Of a stretch of DNA of 64,000 nt, positions 45,889-54,754 are shown in pieces; the first letter of the stretch is position 1, and each line of letters begins with the position of its first letter. The notes under the pieces are model-generated. The model did no database searches, was not told the DNA's origin, and saw nothing but the letters and a program-made list of their open reading frames with translations. The stretch is taken from assembly GCF_031624495.1 (NCBI RefSeq), contig NZ_JAMQOP010000002.1, positions 434,001-498,000 on the forward strand. Direction: 5' to 3'. Position numbers and translations under genes: made by a program. The DNA is from Halogeometricum sp. S1BR25-6. Its GTDB lineage: Archaea > Halobacteriota > Halobacteria > Halobacteriales > Haloferacaceae.

Positions 45889-47435
45889 CGCGGGAGACGG
45901 ACGCCCGCGAGGCGGACGTGCTCGTCGTCGGGTCGGGCGTCGCCGGGTGCGCCGCCGCACTCGCCGCCGCCCGCGCGGGCGCGAACGTTCTCGTGGCGAC
46001 GAAGGCCACGGCGCCCGAGGACGCCGCGACGGACTGGGCGCAGGGCGGCGTCGCCGTCACCGGGAGCGACCCCGAGTCGTTCCGCGCGGACGTCCTCGCC
46101 GCCGGCGACGGCGAGTCGGACCCCGAGGCGGTCGACGTCCTCGTCGGCGACGCGCGGGAAGCGGTGACGGACGTCCTCGTCGACACCCTCGGCGTCCCGT
46201 TCGACGGCGCCTCCCCCGGTGCGGACCTCGGCGCGTACGACCGCGGGCGGGAGGCGGCCCACTCGGAGCGACGCATCCTCCACGTGAACGCGAGCACGGG
46301 CCGGCACGTCCTCCGACCGTTCCTGAACCACCTCCGCGACCGGGAGAGAGTGACGTTCCTCGACGACGCGACGGCGCTGGACCTTCTGACCCACGAGGGC
46401 CGCGTCCACGGCGTCGAACTGCTCCGCGAGGGGTCGGTCGACCCCATCTTCGCCGGCGCAACGGTGCTGGCGACCGGCGGCATCGGCGCCTGCTACGGGA
46501 CGACCACCAACCCGTCGGGGGCGACGGGCGACGGCGTGGCGATGGCCGCCCTCGCCGGCGCCCGCGTTGCGGACATGCAGTACGTGCAGTTCCACCCGAC
46601 CGCTTTCCCCGCCGAGGACCCGTTCCTCGTCAGCGAGGCGGTCCGCGGGGAGGGAGCGGTGCTCCGCGACGGGTCGGGAAAGCGGTTCATGCCCGCCGTC
46701 CACGACGACGCCGAACTCGCCGCGCGTGACGTGGTCGCCCGCGCCGTCGCGGACGCCCGCGAGCGAACCGGCGAAGTGCGCCTCGACGTCTCTCCCCTCG
46801 ACCCGGACTTCGGCAGCGAGTTCCCCGACTTGGCCGCCCTGTGCACCGAACGCGGCGTCGACCCGAGCGAGGGAATCCCCGTCGCCCCCGCCGAGCACTA
46901 CCTCTGCGGCGGCGTCGCCGTCGACGACCGGGGACGGACGACGCTCGACCGCCTGTTCGCCGCCGGCGAGTGCGCCCGAACCGGCGTCCACGGCGCGAAC
47001 CGCCTCGCCTCGATGAGCCTCCTCGAAGGTCTCGTCTGGGGCCGCCGCGCCGGCGAGACGGCCGCCGACGCGGGCGCCGGGGGCGCGGAGCGAATCGAGG
47101 CGCCCGAACCGCTCGACCGGGACCCCGGACTCCCGGACGCGTTCGCCGACGCGAAGTACACCCGCCTCCGCGAGACGATGGATTCGACCGTCGGCGTCGA
47201 GCGGACCCCCTCGGGCCTCGAACGCGCCCGCGCCACCCTGCGGCGCCTGAAGGGCGAAGTCGACGCCTACACCCGGACGCGCGTCTCCCGGTCGCTGTAC
47301 GAACTGCGCAACGCGACGGTGTGCGCCCTCCTCGTCGCCCGCGCCGCGAGCGAAGCCCCGTCCGCCGGGTGTCACCGCGTCGTAGGTGAAGGCGCCGACG
47401 AACCGCGGACCGGAGGCGCCCGTGCTGACGACTGA
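45885..47435 (+). CDS. nadB: L-aspartate oxidase
   Basis: Oxidises aspartate to iminoaspartate for NadA; 516 aa flavoprotein of the succinate-dehydrogenase/fumarate-reductase family. FAD motif [20 protein letters not shown] (~12-31), DWAQGGVAV (~49), the His/Arg active site in [10 protein letters not shown] and [30 protein letters not shown] (~370) and the C-terminal helical domain. Starts inside the nadA stop (ATGA, 4-base overlap) and runs into nadC, so the three are one translationally coupled operon. Confidence 0.96.
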   Translation: MTRETDAREADVLVVGSGVAGCAAALAAARAGANVLVATKATAPEDAATDWAQGGVAVTGSDPESFRADVLAAGDGESDPEAVDVLVGDAREAVTDVLVDTLGVPFDGASPGADLGAYDRGREAAHSERRILHVNASTGRHVLRPFLNHLRDRERVTFLDDATALDLLTHEGRVHGVELLREGSVDPIFAGATVLATGGIGACYGTTTNPSGATGDGVAMAALAGARVADMQYVQFHPTAFPAEDPFLVSEAVRGEGAVLRDGSGKRFMPAVHDDAELAARDVVARAVADARERTGEVRLDVSPLDPDFGSEFPDLAALCTERGVDPSEGIPVAPAEHYLCGGVAVDDRGRTTLDRLFAAGECARTGVHGANRLASMSLLEGLVWGRRAGETAADAGAGGAERIEAPEPLDRDPGLPDAFADAKYTRLRETMDSTVGVERTPSGLERARATLRRLKGEVDAYTRTRVSRSLYELRNATVCALLVARAASEAPSAGCHRVVGEGADEPRTGGARADD

Positions 47436-48237
47436 GACGGTCGAACGGTGGCTTCGCGAGGACGTGGGTCACCGCGACGTGACGAACGACGTGCCCGGCG
47501 AGACGACGGGCCGACTGGTGACGAGAGAGGCGGGCGTCGCCGCCGGCCTCGACGCCGCCGTCGCTGTCTTCGAGTACCTCGGCGTCGAGGCGTCGCCCCG
47601 CGTCGACGCCGGCGAGTCCGTCGAACCGGGGACGACGGTGCTGACGGCGTCGGGGTCCGCCCGCGAGGTGCTCCGGGGCGAACGCGTCGCGGTCAACGTC
47701 GTCGCGCACGCCTCCGGCGTCGCCACGCGGACGCGCCGCGCCGTCGACGCCGCCCGCACCGTCGACCCGGACGTGCGCGTCGCCGCCACGCGGAAGACGA
47801 CGCCCGGCCTGCGAGGCGTCGAGAAGCGCGCCGTCGCCGCGGGCGGCGGCGACACTCACCGACTCACCCTCTCGGGGACGGTGATGGTCAAAGACAACCA
47901 CGTCGCCGAGATGGGACTCGAAGCGGCCGTCGAGCGCTTTCGCGAGCGCAAGTCGTTCGCGACGAAACTCGAAGTCGAGGTGGAGTCGCCCGAGGCGGGC
48001 GCCCGCGCCGCCGCCGCGGGCGCAGACATCGTCCTCTTCGACAACCTCCCGCCCGAGGACGTCCGCGCGGGCGTCGAGCGCCTTCCGAACGGCGTGCTCT
48101 CGGAGGCCAGCGGGGGAATCACCCTCGACGCCGTCGCCGACTACGCCGCGACGGGCGTCGACGCGGTGTCGATGGGGTCGCTCACCCATGGCGCTCCGAG
48201 CCTCGACCTCTCGTTCCGAACCGGCGGCGAACGGTAG
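47422..48237 (+). CDS. nadC: Nicotinate-nucleotide pyrophosphorylase (quinolinate phosphoribosyltransferase)
   Basis: Turns quinolinate and PRPP into nicotinate mononucleotide; 271 aa. Motifs: EDVGHRDVTNDVP (N-terminal), RKTTPGLRGVEKRAV (~115), TVMVKDNHVAEMG (~155) and SEASGGITLDAV (~230). I use the GTG at 47422, giving [16 protein letters not shown], which matches the usual start and overlaps nadB by 14 bases. An in-frame GTG at 47386 would add 12 residues without family similarity. Confidence 0.95.
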   Translation: MLTTETVERWLREDVGHRDVTNDVPGETTGRLVTREAGVAAGLDAAVAVFEYLGVEASPRVDAGESVEPGTTVLTASGSAREVLRGERVAVNVVAHASGVATRTRRAVDAARTVDPDVRVAATRKTTPGLRGVEKRAVAAGGGDTHRLTLSGTVMVKDNHVAEMGLEAAVERFRERKSFATKLEVEVESPEAGARAAAAGADIVLFDNLPPEDVRAGVERLPNGVLSEASGGITLDAVADYAATGVDAVSMGSLTHGAPSLDLSFRTGGER

Positions 48238-48358
48238 AGTGCGCGGCGCCCGCCGGGGCCGGGTCGACCGGCGCACGGGCGGGAACATCGAAGTCGCCCC
48301 GTCCCGTCTCTCCGGCGTGTACGTGACAGAGAGGATTCGAACGGGAGTGGGATAATCG

Positions 48359-49039
48359 ATGCCCGAGAGCGAGTACGACCCGGACGACGCGCTGGTCCCG
48401 TCGACGCCCGCGGGCTACCGCGACCCGACGACGTTCGACTACTCGATGCCGGCGCTGGCCGTCGTCGGAACCGCCCTGACCGTCCTCGGCATCTTCGCGT
48501 TCGGCGCGGTGCTGGATTTCGCGCAGGGGTCGGACGTCTACGACGCGCTGTTCGTCTTCGAGGAACTTCCCGACGGCGGCTTCGTCGCCACTCTGCGCGC
48601 CGGTCTCGTCTTCGGTATCACCGTCGCCGTCGTCGTCGTTACCGTCGTCGCCCACGAACTCGTCCACGGAATCGTCTACCGGCGCTTCGGTTACGACGTC
48701 AGTTACGGCCTCGTCCCCTCCCTCGGCGCGGCGTACGCCGGCGCGTTCCACCAGTTCCAGCGCTCCGAACACGTCCGGTACGTCGGCGTCGCTCCGTTGC
48801 TCGTTCTCGACGCCCTCTTCCTCATCCTCCTGTTCGTCCCCGTCCCCTTCGTCGCGTTCGCGGCGTTCGTCGGCCTTGTGTTCAACACGGCCGGGGCCGC
48901 CGGCGACCTGTACCTGCTGTGGTTCCTCTCGCAACTGCCCGAGGGGACGCTCCTCTACGACAGCGACATGCGCCACTCGTACGTCTTCAAACCGGCCTCG
49001 AAGTCGGACTCAAACTCGAGCTCGAACGCGGAGCCCTGA
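48359..49039 (+). CDS. DUF3267-type membrane zinc metalloprotease
   Basis: A 226 aa integral membrane protein with about five helices. The zinc motif AHELVHGIVYRRFG (~98-111) lies in or next to a membrane helix, and the distal ligand is probably the Asp in NTAGAAGDLYLLWF (~178-191), the arrangement of site-2-protease-like DUF3267 proteins. The N-terminal region is acidic and the C-terminal tail is Ser/Asn-rich (SKSDSNSSSNAEP). The substrate is unknown. It follows the nad operon after 121 bases and is not clearly part of it. Confidence 0.8.
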   Translation: MPESEYDPDDALVPSTPAGYRDPTTFDYSMPALAVVGTALTVLGIFAFGAVLDFAQGSDVYDALFVFEELPDGGFVATLRAGLVFGITVAVVVVTVVAHELVHGIVYRRFGYDVSYGLVPSLGAAYAGAFHQFQRSEHVRYVGVAPLLVLDALFLILLFVPVPFVAFAAFVGLVFNTAGAAGDLYLLWFLSQLPEGTLLYDSDMRHSYVFKPASKSDSNSSSNAEP

Positions 49040-49061
49040 GCGGTCGGGGCGCGGCGCTCGG

Positions 49062-50828
49062 TCACACGCTGCCGTCGACCGCTCCCGCCGGGTGTTCGGC
49101 GGCGAACTCGAAGCGGGCGCCGCCGGTCTCGCTCTCGGTCAGCGTCACCGACCAGCCGTGGGCCTCGGCGATGCGCTTCACGATGGCGAGACCGAACCCG
49201 GTGCCGTCGGCGACGGAGGAGTGGCCGGCCTCGAAGACGGTCTCGCGCTCGGACTCGGAGATTCCGGGACCGTCGTCCTCGACGTAGAATCCCCCGTCGG
49301 TCCGCCCGACGGTGACCGTGAGGGTGTGGGTGTCGTCGTCGGTGGAGCCGTGCTCCACACTGTCGTCGGGCGTCGCCCGACTGTTCGTGGAACTGTGTTC
49401 CACACTGTCTCCGGGAGCGGAGCGACCGGAGGCCTGTCGAGCACCGTGCTCGACAGCGTTCCGAAACAGGTTCTCGAACAGGGCGCGCAGTCGTCCCGGG
49501 TCGGCGGGAACGGTCGCGTCGCCCGTTTCGACGGCGAGCGTCGCCCCGTGGGTCGTCGTGCTCCGCCACGCCGCGTCTACCACGTCGGCGATGCGCGTCG
49601 AAGTGAGGTCGTCGACCACCGTCCCCTGTCGCGCCAACGCCAGCACGTCCTCGATGAGTTCGTCCATCCGTCCGTGAGCGTCCTCGATGCGGTGGAGGTA
49701 CGACCGGGCCGTTTCGTCGTCGACCGCCTCCCCGAGGAGTTCGAGGTAGCCCTGCGCGACGTTCAACGGCGAACGCAGGTCGTGGCTGACGACGTCCGCG
49801 AACTCCGACAGCCGCTCGTTCTGCCGTTCGAGCCGTCGTCTGTCGGCCTTCCGGTCGGAGATGTCGATGGAGAAGCCGACCAGTCCGACCACTTCCCCGT
49901 CGGCGTCGCGCCACGGTACCTTCGAGGTGAGCACCCAGTCGCCGGTGACGGTGCCGTCGGCCTCCCCGTGCCGTTCGAGCAGCGACTGCATCGAGAACGT
50001 CGTGTCCGCGGGGACGATGGGTTCCTCCTGGTCGAACAGCGGTTGGCCCGTCTCCATGATCCGAAGGTCGTCCTCGTACGTCCCCCGCGACGTCTCGTCG
50101 GGGACGACGTCGTAGTCGGTCTTTCCGAGGAAGCGGTCGGGGTCGCCGACGTACGCCTCGCTCACCCGGATGTGCTTCGCTTCGCGGTCCTTCACGTACA
50201 GGTGCGCCGGCACCGTCTCGAAGATGGCGTTCAGCAGGCCGCGCTCCCGCGAAAGGTCCGCGGCGAGTCGCTCCCGCTCCGACCGAAGACGCGCGGCCTC
50301 CGAGCGCGCCACCGCGCTCCGAACGCGGGCGTCGAGGACGGCGGGGTCGGCCGCGTTCGCCGCCGGGACGAACTCCGCGGCGCCGGCCTCGAACGCGTCG
50401 GCGGCGTCCGCGGCGTCGCCTCCGACGAGGACGACGGGCGCGTCGGCCGGGAGGCGCCCGAGCGTGTCGAATGCGGAGGCGTCGAGCGGACCGGGCGACC
50501 CGGGCGCGGACGAAGCGTCGGCGTGCGCGACGACGCAGTCGAACGCGCCGTCTTCGAGTCGCTCGCCGAGCGGTTCGGCGTCGGCGGCGGTCGGCCCCGT
50601 CCCCGGCCCCGCCGCCGCGTCCGCCGTCGTCTCCGTCACCGTGAATCCGAGCGTCCGAAGGGCGTCGGCCGTCTCGTCCGCGCCGTTCCCGCGAGGCGGA
50701 CCGGCGCGCGCGTCCTGGAGGGCGACGACGAGGACGGCGGGCGAATCCGGCGCCTCCGGTGTCCCTTCTCCACCGTCTGTCCGCGATTCGCCGCGCTCGG
50801 GTCCCAACACAATCTGTTCGACCGACAT
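49062..50828 (-). CDS. PAS sensor histidine kinase with degenerate N-terminal receiver-like domain
   Basis: A 588 aa cytoplasmic kinase with no membrane helix. Residues ~20-175 have an alternating alpha/beta receiver-like pattern (FDCVVAHADASS; APVVLVGGDAADAADAF) without a confident phospho-Asp. A PAS domain (VPAHLYVKDREAKHIRVSEA; VVGLVGFSIDISDRKA) covers ~210-335. HisKA: SHDLRSPLNVAQGY (~358). ATPase: N-box ENLFRNAVEHG (~450), G1 VEDDGPGI (~518), G2 GTGFGLAIVKRIAEAHGWSV (~548). A 39-residue insert directly after the N-box repeats VEH three times on palindromic DNA. No response regulator is adjacent. Confidence 0.9.
   Translation of the reverse strand: MSVEQIVLGPERGESRTDGGEGTPEAPDSPAVLVVALQDARAGPPRGNGADETADALRTLGFTVTETTADAAAGPGTGPTAADAEPLGERLEDGAFDCVVAHADASSAPGSPGPLDASAFDTLGRLPADAPVVLVGGDAADAADAFEAGAAEFVPAANAADPAVLDARVRSAVARSEAARLRSERERLAADLSRERGLLNAIFETVPAHLYVKDREAKHIRVSEAYVGDPDRFLGKTDYDVVPDETSRGTYEDDLRIMETGQPLFDQEEPIVPADTTFSMQSLLERHGEADGTVTGDWVLTSKVPWRDADGEVVGLVGFSIDISDRKADRRRLERQNERLSEFADVVSHDLRSPLNVAQGYLELLGEAVDDETARSYLHRIEDAHGRMDELIEDVLALARQGTVVDDLTSTRIADVVDAAWRSTTTHGATLAVETGDATVPADPGRLRALFENLFRNAVEHGARQASGRSAPGDSVEHSSTNSRATPDDSVEHGSTDDDTHTLTVTVGRTDGGFYVEDDGPGISESERETVFEAGHSSVADGTGFGLAIVKRIAEAHGWSVTLTESETGGARFEFAAEHPAGAVDGSV
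49342..49456. repeat. Palindromic in-frame repeats in the histidine kinase N-box
   Basis: Four tight palindromes with 3-base loops: 49342-49358 (gtggagc/gctccac, loop cgt), 49365-49381 (gtcgggc/gcccgac, loop gtc), 49387-49403 (gtggaac/gttccac, loop tgt) and 49434-49456 (ctgtcgagca/tgctcgacag, loop ccg); a weaker one is at 49409-49422. Three of them start on the codons VEH of the N-box, giving VEHGARQASG, VEHSSTNSRA and VEHGSTDDD in the protein. Units are about 45-51 bases and keep frame. Confidence 0.75.
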
Positions 50829-50900
50829 ATCACGAACGGAGTATTGAATCTATCGGGTCGAATGGGAACTTTCTCGGCGGCGGCGCGCGCAGGTCAGCCG

Positions 50901-51725
50901 ATGACTACCGCGTTCTTCGACCGCCTCGCCGACCGCATCGAACGCGTCGACAGCGTCGTCTCGGTGGGTCTCGACGCCGACCGGTCGCGCATCCCCGAGC
51001 ACTTACAGGAAAAAGACCTGCCGCAGTGGGCGTTCAACCGCCGCATCATCGACGCGACGCACGAGCACGCCGCCTGCTACAAACCGAACGCGGCGTTCTA
51101 CGAGGACGCCGACGGCTGGCGGGCGCTCCGCGAGACCATCGCCTACGCGCACGGAAAGGACGTGCCCGTCCTCCTGGACGCGAAGCGCGCCGACATCGGC
51201 AACACCACGCGCCAGTACGCGAAGTTACTCGACGAGGCGGACGCCATCACGGTGAACCCGTACATGGGTCGGGACTCCCTGCAACCGTTCCTCGACAGGG
51301 AAGACAAGGGGGTCTTCGTCCTCTGTCGCACGTCCAACCCCGGCGGTTCGGACCTGCAGGACCTCGAACTCGACTCGGACGAGAAACTGTACGAACGGGT
51401 CGCCGCCCTCGCGGACCTGTGGAACCAACACGGCAACGTCGGCCTGGTCGTCGGGGCGACGGCGCCCGAGGAGTTGGAGTCGATACGGGAGCAGGTTCCC
51501 GATTTGCCCTTCCTCGTGCCCGGCATCGGCGCGCAGGGCGGCGACGCCGAGGCGGCCGTGGAGTTCGGTCTCTCCGACGGGGTCGGCCTCGTGAACTCCT
51601 CGCGCGGCATCATCTTCGCCGGCGAGGACCGCGGAGAGCAGTTCGCGGGTGCGGCGGGCGAGGCGGCCCGCCGACTGAAGCGACGGCTCAACCAGTACCG
51701 CGAGGCGGCGGACGGCGACGAGTAG
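50901..51725 (+). CDS. pyrF: Orotidine 5'-phosphate decarboxylase
   Basis: Makes UMP, the last step of de novo pyrimidine synthesis; 274 aa of the longer bacterial-type subgroup. Catalytic signature VLLDAKRADIGNTTRQYAKL (Lys/Asp pairs, ~92-111), the N-terminal SVGLDADRSRIPEHL (~21-35), LVPGIGAQGGD (~202) and VNSSRGIIFAGE (~226). ATG 50901 fits the family start MTTAFFDRLADRIERVDS; an upstream in-frame ATG at 50862 would add a 13-residue N-terminus with no similarity. Divergent from the histidine kinase. Confidence 0.94.
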   Translation: MTTAFFDRLADRIERVDSVVSVGLDADRSRIPEHLQEKDLPQWAFNRRIIDATHEHAACYKPNAAFYEDADGWRALRETIAYAHGKDVPVLLDAKRADIGNTTRQYAKLLDEADAITVNPYMGRDSLQPFLDREDKGVFVLCRTSNPGGSDLQDLELDSDEKLYERVAALADLWNQHGNVGLVVGATAPEELESIREQVPDLPFLVPGIGAQGGDAEAAVEFGLSDGVGLVNSSRGIIFAGEDRGEQFAGAAGEAARRLKRRLNQYREAADGDE

Positions 51726-51767
51726 CGTTCACGGGAGTCGGCGCGCCGAGTTCTCCGGGAACCGAAC

Positions 51768-51911
51768 TCAGTAGACGAGTCCGACCGAGAAAAGGTGGTC
51801 GCGGTAGGCGGTGCCGTCCTCGAAGCGGTCCCCGCAGGCCGGACATTTCCGTTCCGACCCCGGTTCCCGCTCTGATTCGGTCGCTTTCGCTGTCTCCGTC
51901 GGTTCCGTCAC
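51768..51911 (-). CDS. Zinc-finger microprotein
   Basis: A 47 aa protein with an N-terminal Thr/Glu-rich segment and a C-terminal zinc-finger-like end: KCPACGDRFEDGTAYRDHLF followed by SVGLVY. The Cys-x2-Cys plus downstream His resembles half of a classical C2H2 finger. The GTG at 51911 is chosen because upstream codons overlap the neighbouring microprotein. Related haloarchaeal microproteins exist; function unknown. Same strand as the next zinc microprotein, 41 bases apart. Confidence 0.6.
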   Translation of the reverse strand: MTEPTETAKATESEREPGSERKCPACGDRFEDGTAYRDHLFSVGLVY

Positions 51912-51952
51912 GTTCGTACGCAGACTATCGAAGCGGGTAGTCGTTGCGCCGG

Positions 51953-52162
51953 TCAGATCCGGTGAACGTCGTCGTCGTCGACGCCGGGGCCGGAGTCGGG
52001 GTCCGGGTTGGCGATGTCGTCGCGTCCGGACCGCTCGACGCAACGGGTACAGAGGCTCTTGTCGCGCTGATAGTGCTTCTCGCACACCGGCGTTCCGCAC
52101 TGCCCGCAGGTGTGTTCGGCCTCGTTCGACTCGCAGATCTGACAGAGTCCGGAGAGGCTCAT
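51953..52162 (-). CDS. Multi-cysteine zinc-binding microprotein
   Basis: A 69 aa protein with three Cys-pairs: LCQICESNEAEHTCGQCGTP, then VCEKHYQRDKSLCTRCVERS. The spacing C-x2-C...C-x2-C...C-x2-H...C-x2-C suggests two interleaved zinc sites, like B-box or HIT-type fingers. The Asp-rich tail (DDIANPDPDSGPGVDDDD) is typical of the organism. Function unknown; probably protein or RNA interaction. It likely shares a transcript with the 47 aa microprotein downstream. Confidence 0.75.
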   Translation of the reverse strand: MSLSGLCQICESNEAEHTCGQCGTPVCEKHYQRDKSLCTRCVERSGRDDIANPDPDSGPGVDDDDVHRI

Positions 52163-52271
52163 ACGCGGCGGTACGAGCGGGGGGTATCTACGTCTTGGGG
52201 GCGGCCGGACGCGGCCGTCGAATCGGCGGGGGCGGCGAGACGCTTACGGTCCTGCGAACCTAAGCCCGAGC

Positions 52272-52871
52272 GTGGACCGTGACACGCTCGTACTGGGGCT
52301 TGCGGCGGTGTTCGCGGGTATCTCCATGCTTCTCGTCGTCCTCGGCTTCGCCTACCAACTGTTCTTCCTGCTCGTCGCCGTCCCGTTCGTTCTCACGACG
52401 TACCTCATGTGGGAGCACGCCAGCGGACGGTTCAGAGAGCGAATCCGGCAGAGCCGAACCCGGCGCGGCCGCGGCCGAGGAGCGGAGAACGCCGCCGGCC
52501 GCGGCCCGAGCGACTTCCGCGGGTTCGGTCCCGGCCGTCGCTCGGCCGCCGACGGCGCAGGCGCGGAAGCGGGGGCGGGGGCGGGCGGCCCGAACGGACC
52601 CGGCGGGGCGAGCGGAGGCGCCGGCCGACGCGGCCGACGCGGGCGGAACCGGAACCGTCGACGTCGGTCCCGCGGGGCCGAGGAGGCGGCGAGCAGTCGG
52701 CTCTCCCCGGCGGAAGCGTACCGCACGCTCGACCTCTCCTCGTCGGCGACGACCGCCGAGGTGAAAGACGCCTACCGCTCGAAAGTCAAGGAGGTCCACC
52801 CCGACACCGAGTCGGGGAGCCGAGAGGAGTTCAAGCGCGTGAACCGGGCGTACGAACGGCTCTCGGAGTGA
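52272..52871 (+). CDS. Membrane-anchored J-domain protein with RG-rich linker
   Basis: A 199 aa protein: two N-terminal membrane helices (VLGLAAVFAGISMLLVVLGF; LFFLLVAVPFVLTTYLMW, residues 6-47), then a basic Arg/Gly-rich linker (~50-140, with GRRGRRGRNRNRRRRSRG), then a C-terminal J-domain (SPAEAYRTLDLSSSATTAEV ... EVHPDTESG ... FKRVNRAYERLSE) with its HPD motif near residue 180. J-domains stimulate DnaK. Type III form with the J-domain at the end. The GTG at 52272 is the start. No dnaK nearby. Confidence 0.85.
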   Translation: MDRDTLVLGLAAVFAGISMLLVVLGFAYQLFFLLVAVPFVLTTYLMWEHASGRFRERIRQSRTRRGRGRGAENAAGRGPSDFRGFGPGRRSAADGAGAEAGAGAGGPNGPGGASGGAGRRGRRGRNRNRRRRSRGAEEAASSRLSPAEAYRTLDLSSSATTAEVKDAYRSKVKEVHPDTESGSREEFKRVNRAYERLSE

Positions 52872-53038
52872 GCGCTGCGGCAGCGTCGAGCACGCTCCGT
52901 TGCCGGCGCTCGCCGTGACTGGTACTCTCACACCACCGCGAGAACGGTCGTGTCGGGTCTATAGTCGCCATATCCCTACTGTGATACTGAATATCATGCA
53001 CGGAAAGCGTTTTACTCGGTCCTCCCATATCCGCGCTC

Positions 53039-54652
53039 ATGAGCGCTGACCGGGCCGCGCTGAACAAGGCCCTCGAGCGCGGCGAGGAGGAGGGCGGCAA
53101 CATCGAGTTCAAAGAGCGGCTCTCCCGCGCCGTCCACCTCGCGGACGGGCGGTTGGAGAGTTTAGCCGCCCAACTCCGGCACCGAGTCCTCTCCGGCGAC
53201 GGCACGGCGACGTACGTCGTCGGCGTCACGGACGACGGCGGCATCGCCGGCATCGCGCCCGACGAGTTCTCCGAGTCGATGGACGTACTCTCCATCCTCG
53301 CCGACGAGGCGGGCGCGCACATCGAGGACGTCGAGACGTGGGGCGTCGGCGACGACGCCTCCCGCGGACTCGTCGGCGTCGCCACCGTGCGGGAGGGTGC
53401 CGCCCTCGACGCCGACGACGACCACATCGTCGTCGGGACGGCGGGTCACGTCGACCACGGGAAGTCCACCCTCGTCGGGTCGCTCGTCACCGGGCGGGCC
53501 GACGACGGCCAGGGGAGCACCCGCGGGTTCCTCGACGTGCAACCCCACGAGGTCGAACGCGGCCTGTCCGCGGACCTCTCCTACGCCGTCTACGGCTTCG
53601 ACGGCGACGACGCGGTCCACCTGGGGAACCCCCACCGGAAGTCCGACCGCGCCCGCGTCGTCCAGGAGTCCGACAGGCTGGTCTCCTTCGTCGACACCGT
53701 CGGGCACGAACCGTGGCTCCGGACGACGATTCGGGGGCTGGTCGGCCAGCGACTCGACTACGGACTGCTCGTCGTCGCCGCCGACGACGGGCCGACGAAG
53801 ACGACGCGCGAACACCTCGGCATCCTCCTGGCGATGGAGTTGCCCACCGTCGTCGCCCTGACCAAAGTGGACGCCGTGAGCGACGAACGCGTGCAGGAGG
53901 TCGAACGCGAGGTCGAACGCCTCCTGCGCGACGTGGGTCGGACGCCCCTGCGCGTGGACCGTCACGGTGTCGACGCCGCCGTCGAGGAGGTGAGTTCCTC
54001 GGTCGTTCCTATCCTGCAGACCAGCGCGGTGTCGATGGAGGGCCTCGACCACCTCGACTCGTTCTTCCGGAACCTCCCGAAGACGAACTCGGAGTCCCGC
54101 GAGGACTTCCGGATGTACATCGACCGGACGTACTCGGTCACCGGCGTCGGCGCCGTCGCCTCCGGGACGGTCAACTCCGGCAGCGTCGAGGCGGGCGACG
54201 AACTCAAGGTGGGACCGATGCCCGACGGCTCGTTCCGCGACGTGGAGGTGCGCTCCATCGAGATGCACTACCACCGCGTTGACCAGGCGAAGTCGGGCCG
54301 CATCGTCGGCATCGCCCTCAAGGGCGTCAAGGAGTCCGAGATAGAGCGCGGGATGGCGCTCCTGCCGGGCGACGCCGACCCGACGCCGGTGCGGTCGTTC
54401 GACGCGGAGGTGATGGTGCTGAACCACCCGACGCGCATCCGCGAGGGGTACGAACCCGTCGTCCACCTCGAAACCGTCAGCGAGGCCGTCGTCTTCCGCC
54501 CCGAGGGCGGCCAACTCCTCCCCGGCGACACCGGCGAGGCGACGGTGGAGTTCAAGTTCCGCCCGTACCTCGTCGAGGAGGGCCAGCGGTTCGTCTTCCG
54601 CGAGGGGAGTTCGAAGGGCGTCGGCACCGTGACCGAGATTCACGGCGACTGA
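53039..54652 (+). CDS. GTPBP1-like translational GTPase
   Basis: A 537 aa EF-Tu-like GTPase. A ~130-residue N-terminal extension precedes the G domain: P-loop GTAGHVDHGKSTLVGSL (~135-151), switch II VDTVGHEPWLR (~222), G4 LTKVDAV (~275) and G5 TSAVSME (~330). Domains II and III follow (YSVTGVGAVASGTVNSGSV; HPTRIREGYEPVVHLETVSE), as in GTPBP1/GTPBP2 of eukaryotes and archaea. These act in mRNA decay or ribosome rescue; the archaeal role is not settled. An A/T-rich promoter (gatactgaatatcatg) lies ~50 bases upstream. Confidence 0.88.
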   Translation: MSADRAALNKALERGEEEGGNIEFKERLSRAVHLADGRLESLAAQLRHRVLSGDGTATYVVGVTDDGGIAGIAPDEFSESMDVLSILADEAGAHIEDVETWGVGDDASRGLVGVATVREGAALDADDDHIVVGTAGHVDHGKSTLVGSLVTGRADDGQGSTRGFLDVQPHEVERGLSADLSYAVYGFDGDDAVHLGNPHRKSDRARVVQESDRLVSFVDTVGHEPWLRTTIRGLVGQRLDYGLLVVAADDGPTKTTREHLGILLAMELPTVVALTKVDAVSDERVQEVEREVERLLRDVGRTPLRVDRHGVDAAVEEVSSSVVPILQTSAVSMEGLDHLDSFFRNLPKTNSESREDFRMYIDRTYSVTGVGAVASGTVNSGSVEAGDELKVGPMPDGSFRDVEVRSIEMHYHRVDQAKSGRIVGIALKGVKESEIERGMALLPGDADPTPVRSFDAEVMVLNHPTRIREGYEPVVHLETVSEAVVFRPEGGQLLPGDTGEATVEFKFRPYLVEEGQRFVFREGSSKGVGTVTEIHGD

Positions 54653-54754
54653 CGGCCCGAGAGATGCTTCCTGACCCCCCGTCCGCACTCTTTCAATTAT
54701 CAAAGACTGTAATCTGTTCTGAAAGCTTTTGTCGCTGCCGCCGAGACGATTCGC

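Noticed and set aside
48876-50900. Plus-strand open frame running into pyrF and antisense to the histidine kinase
   Set aside because: Only the pyrF part (50901 on) shows family sequence; the rest is the mirror of the kinase.
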